NCBI GenBank assembly: GCA_039621445.1
Contig: CP154954.1
Location: 74,057,653-74,121,652, forward strand
Direction: 5' to 3'
DNA from: Euglena gracilis
Taxonomy: Eukaryota > Euglenida > Euglenophyceae > Euglenales
Length of the DNA: 64,000 nt
Shown here: piece after piece, positions 22,594-34,149 of the stretch
Position numbering within the stretch: position 1 is the first letter of the stretch
Layout of the letters: each line of letters opens with the position of its first letter
The notes under the pieces: generated by a model
Database searches by the model: none
The model's input: the letters and a program-made list of their open reading frames with translations, nothing else
What the model was told of the DNA's origin: nothing
Program-made: the position numbers and the translations under genes

Positions 22594-22852
22594 CAGGGGT
22601 TTTTTTTAAGACCGGGGGGGGAGGGGGGGTCCCGCCCCACCCACCCACCCCGTGGGGGGGGGCCCCCGGGGGGGGGAGGGGGGTCCGGGGGACCCACAAA
22701 AAATGGCCGAAAAATCGCGAAAAGTGCTAAAAATAGAATTTTATATATATATATCCCACCCCCTCCGGGGGGACCCCCCGGAGGGGGGGGGGGCTCGGCC
22801 GGACCCACCCCCCCTACCCCCCCCCCCCCCCCGGGGGTCAAAAAAATCCCTG
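22594..22852. mobile_element. IE-2 element splitting a gene B exon (introner)
   Basis: Starts CAGGGGTTTTTTTTAAGACC and ends TCAAAAAAATCCCTG. CGTGGAAC is duplicated exactly (22,586-22,593 and 22,853-22,860). Interior: tggccgaaaaatcgcgaaaa, a short AT run and paired C/G runs. Excising the element and one duplication copy joins SAAMSAFHA to TAARPRLTADLNYARG in frame. No GT-AG pair fits that exact excision: sliding in the duplication gives GT...TG on the minus strand. This is the best introner case in the window. Confidence 0.85.
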
Positions 22853-22877
22853 CGTGGAACGCAGACATAGCGGCAGA
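22853..22877 (-). CDS. Gene B exon before IE-2 introner
   Basis: A short minus-strand piece SAAMSAFH joins gene B exon 9 (ending TSIAPNP) to the exon after the introner. The combined reading IAPNPSAAMSAFHATAARP has the length and character of the PstS segment before the WPI strand. A GC-alternating microsatellite starts immediately upstream and no AG acceptor is visible, so the 5' boundary is an estimate. Confidence 0.45.
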
Positions 22878-23283
22878 TGGTGCGCGCGCGTGTGTGTGCA
22901 TGCATGTGTGTGTGTGCACGTGCACCCATTGCAGGCACACCGCACGCATCACGGAGGAAAGCAGGCACCCTCGCCATCCCCCCACCCCACACACACGCAC
23001 GCACGCACGCACACACGCACGCACGCACGGGTGGGTGGGTGTACGCTGCATCCCAACCCTTGGCCTGCCTCGCTTCCATTTTTGGACCATGTCAGGGGAA
23101 ATTTTGGATGGTTTCAACAAGAAAGCTGATGAAAAGCGACCAAAGTTGGCAATTATGCACATTTCTCCCCCAATTAAACCAGAAATCATGGATTTTTGAA
23201 GCATTTCGGCCCATTTTGAGTTCAACCCTGCGATCTAAAGAGTTTTTTCTCTCATTATATTTTATCTGAGAGAGAGAGAATGA

Positions 23284-23452
<169 letters not shown>

Positions 23453-24742
23453 TGTGTGTGTGTGTGTGTGTGTGTATACATATATAGCTATATATGTATA
23501 CAATGTATATGTATATAATATATGCATATATTGCTATTCAAAAAAAACACCTTGTTTCAGTAATTCTCCTTTTGTGCCATAGGTCTGTTCACTCGCCTTA
23601 AAAATGAGCTCCTAGGTCCAAATGTTCTTTCCAAAGCGCAAACAATTTAGGGCGAAATGCAGGAAAGAAAAAAATATCTCACAAAAGTGAGCGATCTCGA
23701 AAAAAACCATCCGCCAGAGGGTGTTTCTAGGGGAATCTGGGCCTGGGCAAGGGAGGGGGACTGGAACGGCAAACTCAACACACACTGCACATTTCCCTTT
23801 TTCTGATAAAAGTGGGCTCCTTCAAAGGTCGTGAGAGGTCATGCCGCAGCGGCAAATTGATGCCGAGACTTCAGCTCGGACGGCTGCGCCGGGCGGGATG
23901 GGTCGTCGCCATTGTTTCCAAAGGCGCAGCCAGGGCTCTCCGCCAGCTATGTACGTAACTGTCCGGGTGGGTAGCGTGCATCTCTTACATCACATGGGAG
24001 AGGGGGGTGCTGGGACAGGGATTTTTTTTTAAGACTCCTCACCCCCCATCCACCTCACCCCCAAGGTGGAGAAAGGGTTTGTGGGGACCCACTTTTCTGG
24101 GGTCAAATTTGAGGTCAATTCAAATTCGACCAAGAAACGTAAGAAACCCCCACCTCTGGCGGGGTACCCAACCCAACTCCCTACCTCCCCTGGGGGGCGG
24201 GGGGGGGGGGGCTTGGGGCATAGCCCAAACGAAGACAACAAATCCTGTGTATGGCAGGTGGTCCAAAAACCAAACGCCACAATCTTCTGCAGATGGCAAC
24301 CTGGGCTGCAACTTTGAATATCCAAATAAATTTTGATTTTTGGCACTTCAGAAACACCCAACCAAAATGCACAGTTCACAAGCAAAAAAAAGTCAGTGAG
24401 AAGAATCCAATTTGTTAAACAGGAGGTGTTGAATTTTTCGGAAGCTTTGGTGGGTTCGCCACATTTGAGACTTGAACACAGCTCGACGTCTGCACGTGCC
24501 AATTCAAAGCATGCCAAAGCTACACACAGGACGAGAAAACCACACAACGCAACACAACAAGTGCCACGAGGACCACCAGAAGACCCGAAAAGGTGTCATC
24601 ATTTTTGTGCCGAAGGACGTTTTACACTGGGCATCTTGGGATGACTCGTTAGCCATGCCTCCCGGTGCGACTGCCCTTGGATGAACAAATTTGCAACTGT
24701 TTGAAAACAACACACGGAGACGAGCAATAGACTTCTCCCCAC

Positions 24743-24924
24743 AGGATTTGGAGCAATCGAGGTCGGAAGCGGTGGAAATCCCTGGCCCAAGCCCAACTCC
24801 AGCAAGGCGAATGTGGTGGTCTTGACGGAGGCGTCGACGACGATGTTGGTGCCCTTCCAGATCTGTGCACGGGGCAGGTTGGCGTCGACTGCATTCTGGA
24901 GTGCGGTGTAGCTGATAGTCCACG
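24743..24924 (-). CDS. Gene B exon 9: SYTALQNAV region
   Basis: The minus strand reads WTISYTALQNAVDANLPRA, QIWKGTNIVVDASV and LGQGFPPLPTSIAPNP, with donor AATCCT|GTGGGG. PstS has G-x-I-G-Y-x-E-x-x-Y-A-x-x-N-x-L here, then a 'VxPSxESV' strand; the spacing fits. Entry is either cctaaaag|CG (phase 1) or after GCG at 24,922 (phase 0). The latter matches the previous exon but would make the intron end in CG rather than AG. Confidence 0.7.
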
Positions 24925-25096
24925 CTTTTAGGAGCAGGCTGGTTTTTAAGCCTCCCAATGCAGAACGCATACATTTACACATACATTTACCTGGGGATAC
25001 AATTGGAGACATTTGTAGAATTGTATACACATATAAACATATACAAGTATATGCATACGTGTATATGTATAAATGCATCTATGCATACACACATGT

Positions 25097-25290
<194 letters not shown>

Positions 25291-25609
25291 TGAATACCAA
25301 ATACAATTGCATGCATATGTCTACTTATACATTCCCGTCTTGAAAAGCGACATAAATTGGCATTATATCATTCCTGCACATAAAATGACGCAAAAAAAGA
25401 ATTTGGCAAGGGGGTATTCCTTCCTTGCGTGAACTCCCAAGAGGGAAAATGGGGAAATCCTCCATCTGGGGACGTGTCCGGGCACCCAACATGAAATTAA
25501 TCAATGATAAAACTCCTGAATCGCACAGCTTCTAAAGTGGGCGGGTGTGTGCATGTGCGTGTATGTGTGTGGATCACAGATATGGTGGGTGTGTTAAACC
25601 CTCCCCCCA

Positions 25610-25985
25610 AATAATACCCCCCCAAAGAACAACCCCCCCAAATAATACCCCCCCCCTCGGGGTCTGACTTTGGCGACCGAAATAATACCCCCCCCCCGCC
25701 CAGTTTCGAGCCAAAACCCGGATTTTGACCTCGAAATGTAGGTAAAAATCACAATTTCTGACAACAAATTACGAAAAAAAATGATTTTTCTGGATCATCT
25801 GACCTCTAAAAAAGGGTAAATTTCAGAAGAAAGTGCAAAAAAACGACCCCAAAGGGGAGTTTTGGTGCTATTTTGGCTCCTACGGGACTTCAAAGACTTC
25901 GAAAATTTTGGGGAAATAATACCTCCTCGGGTCGGGACTTCGGGCAAAAAAAAAATACCCGGGGGGGGTTATTACTTGGGGGGAG
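25610..25985. repeat. AAATAATACCCCCC-type inverted element
   Basis: Left end: repeated caaataataccccccc, then gacttcggc-like gactttggcgaccgaaataat; right end: gggttattacttggggggag. It shares interior words (cctacgggacttcaaag, gggaaataatacc) with 54,180-54,970, so these two are the same family. Confidence 0.6.
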
Positions 25986-26116
25986 GGGTTAGGTTAGGGG
26001 GGCAACGTCGCAACAGTGGTTCATCTGATGAACGCGATGAGACCTTCAGAATCGAATTGCCACAAGCAAGTACTTTGTTCAAAGCAAAGCCCGGTCGTCA
26101 TCACGTATGTGTTCAC

Positions 26117-26171
26117 CGCGGCAAACCCCTCCAGCATGGTGACATTTGCGGTCACCCCAGGGCCGCCGTTC
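26117..26171 (-). CDS. Gene B exon 8: NGGPGV segment
   Basis: Acceptor gtgcggcag|G precedes NGGPGVTANVTMLEGFAA, donor GCCGCG|GTGAAC. PstS has GNxGVxxxVxxxxG just before the IGY segment, and the next exon supplies that segment. Entry phase (2) does not agree with the predicted exit of exon 7 (0), so a small exon or a non-standard junction lies between them. Confidence 0.55.
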
Positions 26172-27107
26172 CTGCCGCACCGCCCACCAGGCACCAAGGG
26201 GTCGACCCCCCCCCCCCACAAGGCTCACCTGTACACAAGGCCTGCCTGTGTACACTGAGGGTCGACCCCTCACCCACCATAGTGGGGAAGACGCCGAAAG
26301 ACAATTGTGACCCGGACCAGGCTACATTTTACCAACGCCACACCCGGGGGGGGGGTCGGTTTTGGATCCTGGTACCTGCTAATCAGAGACAATTGAAAAT
26401 GGCCATTTCCGGGCCTGGCGCCATAGGCCAGGGCTTTTCGGGAAGGTTTGGTGACGGGGTGTTGACCCCCCCCCCAGGACAGGAGGTGGGGGTTCGACCC
26501 CCCCGGGAGGTGGGGGGAAGGTCGACCCCCCCACCCATCATGGCACCAACTCAAAGAAAATTCCTTCGGCGCTTTCGGCACCGAGGGAAATTTTGAACCT
26601 AAAAAATCGGCGCACCGGAAATACGGGAAATCCTGGTGGGGGGAGGCGGTGGTCGACACCCCCCACCCCGCACCCACAGGGGTGCGGGAATCGCCGTACA
26701 GCCCTGCCTTAGATGCTGGGTGGGGGTGCTATTGCATACCCATCCCAAAGCTGCTTGCGGGGGTCGAAATTAGCTTCATCCCCTACAGGCCCATTGCACA
26801 CCAGGGGGCGCAAACTTAAAAAGCCTGACCTGAACATTGACCACCCGGTAAAAAAACGAAGAGGTTGACCTACCAGGTAGGGAACCCGCCACAGAGTTTC
26901 CAGACCCCCTTAGTTGCACTATATATTTTGGTTTCTTGTCTTTTCATGGCGGCGCTAACTTCGCTTCTGGCCCAGTTTGCTGTGTGGTGAGTGGCCAGGC
27001 CCTTACACCAGTGCTCTTTTGTTGCTTTGTTTCCGGGACCCGCTCTGTTGCTCTGTGTGGCCAGGCCCCGGGGTGTCCACGGGGCCCCAGGTCGGCGCGG
27101 AGCTCAC
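26172..27107. other. Gene B intron with GGTCGACCCC repeats
   Basis: Between 26,190 and 26,680 the words gggtcgaccccc, ggttcgaccccccc and ggtcgacacccccc recur in both orientations together with a ggcgctttcggcaccg hairpin near 26,567. This looks like another C/G-run element family. An exon linking exons 7 and 8 may be hidden here. Confidence 0.4.
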
Positions 27108-27191
27108 GTCCACGTAGGTGGCAAAGGTGGCAGAGAAGGCGTACATGGCGCTCTTGTACACCAGTGTGACGTCGGAGTCCTCCTTGCGGAC
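27108..27191 (-). CDS. Gene B exon 7: VRKEDSDVT loop
   Basis: 28 codons reading VRKEDSDVTLVYKSAMYAF then SATFATYVD, with an excellent donor GAC|GTGAGC. Joined to IEV of exon 6 it gives IEVVRKEDSDVT, the counterpart of ITVVHRSDGSGTT, the loop that contacts phosphate in PstS. The Gly-Thr-Thr is replaced by Asp-Val-Thr, so ligand preference may differ. The upstream boundary lacks AG (it would end GGCGGCG|). The IE-3 element begins only 12 bases upstream. Confidence 0.65.
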
Positions 27192-27203
27192 CGCCGCCAG
27201 GGC

Positions 27204-28964
27204 CAAGCACCTATAGTCACGCCCAAAAATTTCCCCATTTTAGGCCATTTTAGGTCATTTTAAACCCCCCCAAAATAAGACCCCCCCCTGGGCCGATCGA
27301 GCAAAAATCCAAAAATAAGACCCCCCCCCCCCATAAATAAAACCCCCCTTGACGGCGCGAAGCGCCGGGGACGGTGAAAATTTTCCCTGAAAAATTACCA
27401 AAAACCCCAATTTCATACACAAAAATGATGGAATCTCAAAAAATTTCAGATTTTGAAGTGGGAAAAACACGGTAAATGTCAAATTACACCAATTGACATA
27501 TGGAAGGAAAAATTTTAGCACTCTCGGGAACCTGAAAAATGGTGGTTTTTCGGGCCCGGGTCGGTCAATAAAAAATCAAAAATAAGACCCCCCCAAAAAA
27601 TAAGACCCCCCCCCCCCCTGGAGGCTTCCAGCAACGGACCCAAAAATAAGACCCGGGTCTTATTTTTTTGGGGGGGTTAGGCCATTTTAGGCCATTTTCG
27701 GCCATTTTAGGCCATTTTAGGCCATTTAAGGCCATTTAAGGCCATTTGAGGCCATTTTAGGCCATTTTAGGCCATTTTAAGGTATAGGTGGGGGTTCTGA
27801 AAATCATAATCATCATAATCAGACCTTCTCTTATTCAGTAATACAGTGAGTGGACAGGGTTATTCACACCATTTGGACAACATTGCTGAAACTTTTGGAC
27901 AAAATTATTGAAAGTTTTGGACAAAAATATTGAAACTCAGAAAAAAATAAGCACATGGAAACTGAGGAAATCCTCAAACCTTGTATTGTGTTCAAAGTGT
28001 AATCCCATGCGCCCTCTGCCTGGGGATATCCAGGGAGCCCCCCCAAATGCCAAAAAAATTGGTAGTTTCAATAACTCTGCCCAAAAGTTTCAATAACTTT
28101 GTCCAAATTTTCAATAATTTTGTGAAAATTTCAATTATTTGTCCGTAATTTTCAATATCTCTGGGTCCCGGCTGTAAGAAATGTGCATCCAAAAAAGCAT
28201 TCAAAATTCATGAACACTAGATCAAAACCACGGGAAGCTCAACAAATCTAAATTCATACCCACAGAAGAATTCTGGACAATGACAATGTACGGCAGTGAA
28301 AATTTTTCAGAAAAAAAAACGGACAAATACTAAAAAAATTTATTTGCGTAACCAAAAAGCGCAAAATTATGCTGGATCGTGATTTGAAGGAATCCCGGTA
28401 CCTAAAGAATAAGCATATACATCTTTCAATTGAAATTTTCCCAACATCTTTCACCTTTTTTTATATCTTTTTTCGCTGTATTTTCCCCCATACTTCTAAA
28501 TTTGCACGGTTTCATTATTTGCGAAACAGACATCGGTGCACGCCAAAAAAGATGGGAGTAAGAAAAAATAAAGCTCTCCAAACCTTAAAAATTCAGCTAC
28601 CAAAAGAAGGTTGGCGGCCGTGGATTTGGGGACTAACACTATTATTAGCTGGGATAAGAAGTGGGCCTTGTGGGGCTGCGCTGCTCCACCAAATCCACTG
28701 TTCACTGTCCACATTAACAAAAGTCACCGAAAGTAATTTCCTGAATAGGTTCAGTTGTTCACAAAAAAAATTGTCGTGCAGCAAAAATTTTCCCATTTCA
28801 GGCCATTTTAGGCCGTTTTAGGCAACCCACTTTAGGCCATTTTAGGCCATTTTAGGCCATTGTAGGCCATTTTAGGGACCCACACCTATAGGGGGTCAAA
28901 AAGTCATTTTAGGCCATTTTAGGCCATTTTAGGCCATTTAGGCCATTTTAGCTATAGGTGCTTG
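27204..28964. mobile_element. IE-3 composite element
   Basis: Ends CAAGCACCTATAG and CTATAGGTGCTTG are 13-bp perfect terminal inverted repeats. Flanks GCCAGGGC and GCCAAGAC match at 6 of 8. Just inside each end lies an array of gccattttag units (27,225-27,265, and again 27,670-27,780 and 28,800-28,950). Inner junctions read ataggtgggggttctg (27,784) and cacctatagggggtc (28,890). Between 27,268 and 27,680 an AAAATAAGACCCCCC-type inverted element is nested inside. No transposase frame. It fills most of gene B intron 6. Confidence 0.7.
27268..27680. repeat. AAATAAGACCCCC-type inverted element nested in IE-3
   Basis: Repeated aaaaataagacccccccc on the left and aaaaataagacccgggtctt with gggtcttatttttttgggg on the right, plus a cggcgcgaagcgccg hairpin at 27,353. 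It interrupts the left GCCATTTTAG array of the IE-3 element, so it is the younger insertion. Confidence 0.6.
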
Positions 28965-29852
28965 GCCAAGACGGAAAGCCGGCCCCCTCGCACGTACGCT
29001 TAAGGATTTGTGCAATAAGAAAGGAATGAATCGGCGATGGTTTTGCGGGTGGGTTTATTGTTCCCTGGCTCATGCCCGCCCCGGTTGTTGGAGTCAACCT
29101 CCACCAAGTTGGTCCCCTCTTCCCAAATTAGCCGGGGGGGGGGGGGACCAGAGCTACACAACAGCTCCGCTTTTTGACCAAGAGGCTCGAGGGCTTTTTT
29201 TTTAGTCGGAAAAACGGCGAGAGTATGTTATTCCGGAGAGCATTGCAGGCAAACTTTGTCTTTGGCTGCAATTTGCCCACCATTTATGGGCTTTTTTGGC
29301 TTTTTTGGCGTAGTTTGCACATAACCGAACATTTTAACGTGCAAAATTTGCCAACCAAAGTCGTTCAGCCAAAGTTCATTGCATGAAATGCTTTTTGTTG
29401 CAAGTCCGAAGGGAGTGATTTTCATCATTTTAATATTCTACCGAAAAGAAACACCATCATTTCAGTGGCAGCTGTTACCCCACTCATACTGCCCGTTTCT
29501 CACCCCTGCGAGGTGAAAAAAATCTGGATCCAGACAAGTCAGCGAGTACAGAGATAAGAGACAAGTCCCTTTTTGACAGGACACAATCCAATGTTCACAG
29601 GTCAGCGAATATGGGACAAGAGGACTTCCCCCAAGGAGGGGCCAGGTCTGACGGAAAAAATGACATTTTTGACCCCTCCCTGGTGGACATAAGAATGGAA
29701 ATGTGATTTGTTCAGACATTTGTGATCAAACCTCCAAAAATTTGCACTTATCCAACTTGAGAACTATGCTGCCTTTTTACAAAAAAAATAGAAAGTTCTC
29801 AAAAAAAGACGATAGAAAGGGGGGGTAGGATTGCCCATCAGGCTCTGGGCAC
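28965..29852. other. Gene B intron 6, outer part
   Basis: Plain non-coding DNA; a 'gacaagtcagcgagtacaga' repeat word at 29,534 and C/G runs at 29,125. No exon supported. Confidence 0.4.
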
Positions 29853-29934
29853 CACCTCAATCCTCTGGTTCGGAGGGATATTCCACTTGGAGAAATTCGC
29901 GTTGTAAGTTGTGATGCGTGAGTCGTCCCACGTT
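29853..29934 (-). CDS. Gene B exon 6: TWDDSRITTYN
   Basis: Acceptor cttccgcag|A completes a codon split after exon 5 and gives TTWDDSRITTYNANFSK then WNIPPNQRIEV. This is the WNDPAIxxLNP...LPxxxIxVV element of PstS with W and D kept. Phase agreement with exon 5 (AC|A) is exact. The donor GTG|GTGCCC keeps frame with exon 7. Confidence 0.75.
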
Positions 29935-30470
29935 CTGCGGAAGAAGAGGAGGTCAGCTAGGAGGAAAAGAGGTAGAAGCACTTGAATGAACACACCTCAA
30001 TTCCTTTGTTTGCTTTTTTTTGTTTCACTTCGCATGAGAAATCATGTCCTTAGACGGCCGGGAATGCACTTTTCTGGTTAAGTCACAAAATTCTGGCAAT
30101 TTAGTGAAAACACACATCTGTGCATTCCGGAAGCGGACTGCGCAGGTGCGCATTCTAGATGGTTTGATGCCTTTTCCAGACTGGGTGTATACACCACAAA
30201 ACTGAGCTGTTTCGATTTAACACGACCACAGGGACCACCCTCTTGTATACTGCTTCAACTATGTAACATCCTGTTACAGCTCTTTCACGACGACTGTGGT
30301 GCAGTGTGTGGCACACTCAGCACACTCCACATGACATGAAGAACATGGGTGACGCAGGCCAACCTGGTCCACCTTGTGTTCACTGATGCGTGCTGATGGC
30401 TTCTGGGGGCAGGGCCTGGTGATGAGCATCAAAGTCATTTTTGGATTTTTTTTTTTTTTTTTTTTTTTTT

Positions 30471-30605
30471 TGTTAATGATGGAATAGGGTTAGGTGCGCG
30501 ACTTAGGCTTAGGGTTAGGCCTAATTTATAGACGGGTGTTCGGTGTACAAGTTAGGCCTAACCCTAAGCCTAAGTCGTGCACCTAACCCTATTCCATCAC
30601 TAACA
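30471..30605. repeat. Foldback element with telomere-like words
   Basis: Arms 30,471-30,524 and 30,552-30,605 pair over 54 bases with two mismatches, around a 27-base loop. The arms contain ggaatagggttaggtgc and cttagggttaggcctaa, so each carries telomere-like GGGTTAGG words. A T-run precedes and an A-run follows, continuing the symmetry. It is a snapback that would extrude a long hairpin. Confidence 0.85.
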
Positions 30606-31132
30606 CAAAAAAATTATTTTGACCCCCCGGATTAACTACTGCCCCCCCGGGGGGGCCAGTAGTTTCGGGCTGCCACATTGTGCTCGTTCCCAAAAGAATG
30701 CGCAGGTGCGCATTTTGGAATGGACGCAGGCTGTGGGAAGGGCGAATGCGCACAGGTGCATTGATGTTGAAGGACCTTTGTTTGCCTTTTGTTTGCCTGC
30801 CTTGAATCTGAGTTGTGCACCGCTGTGATGTGGTTTCGGGTTTGCAGAACATGGGAGTGTTGGGGGGAGATGAACCAAAGAATCACCGTTGGCAACAATG
30901 TCGCTGTGCCAGACCACACCCTGAAGCACGACACCTGCAGCTCTGACTAATAGCTCAATGCGCACCTGCGCATTCCACTTCACCCGCTGCAGTTCAGTGC
31001 CCAGCCCAGCTTACACTGCACTCATAAACGTGTGGAGCACGTCACAATGCACATGCAACCGCCCCCCACCCGGCGGAGGCGATGGGCCGGTTGCAGCCAG
31101 TGTTTTCCAACCCCACATTCATGAACATGTAT

Positions 31133-31280
31133 GTGAATATGAATATGAATATGAATATGAATATGAATATGAATATATGAATATGAATATGAATATATGA
31201 ATATGAATATGAATATGAATATGAATATGAATATGAATATGAATATGAATATGAATATGAATATGAATTGGAATATGAAT
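31133..31280. repeat. (GAATAT)n microsatellite
   Basis: Over twenty hexamers, with two gaatatat variants. Frames through it encode Tyr-Ser or Ile-His repeats and are artefacts. Confidence 0.95.
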
Positions 31281-33120
31281 GTGACCACGTCCAAGAGCGC
31301 GCATGGCAGCACACAGCCAACGGGCGCCCTAAACACCTTATGATGGGCTGCAGTGCATGGTGCAAAGAGCACTGTGCCCCACAATCAGCGTCAACGCAGG
31401 GGACGCTGATCAGCGGGCTGGCACCTTGAGAGCGCAACACCCCTGTCGGCACCTTTGGCATCATTCCCAAAACCGGTCTGGAAACACGGAAGTATTTCAA
31501 AATCCAAATGGACTACAAGCCCTTGAGACCGTGAGTCAGGTACAAACACATCACAAAAAAAAAACTTGCCGATAAACCCACAAATTTTTTCCGTTCTGCT
31601 TTTTTGTGTATTCGACTGTGTCGCACCATGAGAAACAGATGAGAAAGGGACTTCAGTGCCCGAGGAAATTCATCAGTGACAGGCACCCTAATTCCCAACG
31701 GCGGTCAGCAGTCTTTCGTGGCAAGAAATAAAAGCCGGTGACTATGCATATGCGCAAAAAAGAGTCCTGTGCCTTTCTTTAAATTACATCCACACTGCAG
31801 AATTTGTACTCCCCGGTGGGCCTGCCACAACCCACGCCAACTCCCCCCGCCTTTGAAACCACACCGCTGAAGTGTGTGATGCTCCTGCGAGGATCGATGG
31901 TGTCCGAGGACGAGGAGCGAAACACGGCAGAGGAGGACCACCACCTGTGGCCTTGTTGGCAACGAATGTCACCCGCCATACAGAACCCTTATTATTTATC
32001 ATGTACTCAGAGTCGACGCTCCAGCACTGAAAACAACACGACCCCAGGCCACTGTGAAGGCCAAAGAACATGTGCACACAGTTTCTCCACACACCCCAGC
32101 CGCAATGGATGCAGTCAAACATGGCACATTGGGGTGAAACACATGCACATTCCCTTCTTGTGTCTCCCCTTAAAGTACCCTGGTAGGAGGTTGCCACGCA
32201 GGGCCATGCCAAACAACTCAGCACACAAAGTGGAGGCACAGCCCAGGAGACATACACCCTACTCTTGTGGCATCCATCTGTGCAATGAGATGCCTCCAAA
32301 ATCGCTAACAAAAGGCCAGCAGTGCACCATGGGGGTTACCCTGCCACAATGCTGTGCTGGCACTGGGTTCAGCATTGCGAGATACAGCTCCCCACAACAC
32401 AGAGAATGTGCACCTGCGCACTTCTCTCATGGAATGTGCAGGTGTACACTTTTGTGGATGCCCACTCCTCTTGTGGACACTCCCCTCCTGCTCTCCTGCA
32501 GATAGAATCACAGCCAGCCAGCGAAAGAATGGCTTCAAGAGTGCGCGCGCATTCTTGTGCCTCATACAGCCTCGGAGAGGAGCCATTTTATACCGGGGGG
32601 GGGGGGGATGAAGCTGGATAAAATTAGAACCGACAAAATTGGAAGCAGAAAAAATTGGTGCCAAACCTGAAAACGGCCCGGAAAAAATTGGCAGGTTTTG
32701 TTTGCAAGATGACTGGAAAAAGGGTGATTTTGAAAATTTTGAGGCAGGACTTTCAAAAGGGGCCGGAAAAATTTGGCAGGACTTCCGTATGCCAATTTTT
32801 TCCCAATCAATTTTTTTTCGGCCTCCAATCCCCCCCCCCCGGTATCGTTTGTCAGGGCTGTTCTGGAGGGTGTAGTCTGTGGCAGAAAGGGTTGAGGCAG
32901 GGCTCCACTTCGTAGCTTTAAACCAGTGACACCCATATCCAGAACCCCATCCCAAACGAGAGACCTAAAATAGGCAGTCCCACCTGGTGATGTGCTGAGG
33001 TGCCTATGAAAAGGAACATGCGGAGTGAAGGTCGTGCACCAACGGAGGGATGCTGTGCCTGCATGTGTCGCGGAGGGGTGCAGTGCACCGTCTGGAATGC
33101 AAACAGCAGGCTCCCCGAGG

Positions 33121-33387
33121 CAGGGTTCCGAGCCCTCCCTTGCCGGGGGGGAGGCCCCCCCCCCAACCACCCCCCCCCTAGGCCTCCCCCCGGGGGGGGG
33201 GGGGGGTCCGGGGGACCCACTCACCTTCGCCCAAAAATGGCCAAAAAACGCGAAAAAGCTAAGAATAGCTTTTTCAAAATTTTCGGCCCCTTTGGCGCCA
33301 AAAAGTATATCCCACCTGGACCCGCACCCACCCCCCCACCCCCCCCCTCCCTCCCCCGGGGTCCAAGACTTAAAAAAAAAAACCCTG
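33121..33387. mobile_element. IE-2-like element, diverged
   Basis: Core features are present: atggccaaaaaacgcgaaaaa, ttttcggcccctttggcgcc hairpin, aagtatatcccacc and right end GACTTAAAAAAAAAAACCCTG. The left end CAGGGTTCCGAG is doubtful and the flanking octamers do not match. Inside gene B intron 5. Confidence 0.55.
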
Positions 33388-34055
33388 CAGCCACCACTCT
33401 CTGAAAGCATACTCTAACCACACACCAACCACGCACCCGAAGTGATGGCAACGCAGTTGGCCAAAAATAATGCGCAGATGCGCAAAAAAACAACAACACC
33501 AAAAGCGAAAAGTGCATTCCCGGCGTCGACCATCTTCAAATTACCCATATCCAGAAGCAAAATTCATCCTGAAATCAAAACTTGGCAATAGGTTCCACAA
33601 TTTTCTTCACAAAAAAATTGTAATTTCAAAGCGCTAAAATTGCCATGCGCAGTTTTCAGACACTGTTAAGAAAAACAACATAATACAGCATTTAAAAAAA
33701 AGACAATCAAATGACCCAATGTGCCGGCATTCGATTTATTGGAACTTTTGGAAACTAGATTATCTCCGGACTCCTGTCCAAGATACGGCACTAATAGCGT
33801 TAGGTATGGCACTATATAACACTAGATATGGCACTATACGGCAATAACACAGGGGGCGTGACAATGACACAGTGTGTCAAAATCACAAGACTTGGGTGAC
33901 AATGTGCCTGATAATGCGTCAGACATTTTTTTGCCGTTGATGAGGGAGGTAAGCAACTGAGACTTGGACAAAGAGATTCTCAGAGTGAGGACTCTGCACA
34001 GCACTTTGAAAAGGAACTTTTCATGGACGCACTCACTCACATTTGTTTGACACAC

Positions 34056-34149
34056 GTGATCTGCCCGCTGAAAATCTGCGCCAGGGCGGTGCGGGTCAGG
34101 ACCAGGTTGCGGACGCCCCGCAGGTTGTACACCGGCACGATGGCCGTGG
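34056..34149 (-). CDS. Gene B exon 5: TAIVPVYNLRGV...IFSGQIT
   Basis: The minus strand reads TAIVPVYNLRGVRNLVL then TRTALAQIFSGQIT, with donor ATCAC|GTGTGT. VVPVYNLPGV...ARIFxGxITxW is a signature of the family, so identification is strong. The upstream boundary has no AG; frame with exon 4 is kept if the junction is at 34,149. The upstream DNA carries an imperfect duplication of the exon start (caacggccattgcggggccggtg versus the exon's cacggccatcgtgccggtg). Confidence 0.75.

Larger units (their letters stand above)
29935..34055. other. Gene B intron 5
   Basis: About 4.1 kb with no exon. It holds the foldback at 30,471-30,605, the GAATAT array at 31,133-31,280, an IE-2-like copy at 33,121-33,387 and several TGCGCAnnTGCGCA palindromes. 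The stretch 31,300-32,560 has long open frames on both strands without convincing codon bias. Confidence 0.4.

Noticed and set aside
22119-23225. A 368-residue minus-strand open frame
   Set aside because: It reads through the IE-2 element, the minisatellite and GC repeats. Only the segments listed as gene B exons carry family motifs.
25866-25885. Resemblance of attttggctcctacgg to the dinoflagellate spliced leader
   Set aside because: Match is about ten bases in wrong context inside a repeat element that recurs at 54,810; not a spliced-leader gene or acceptor trace.
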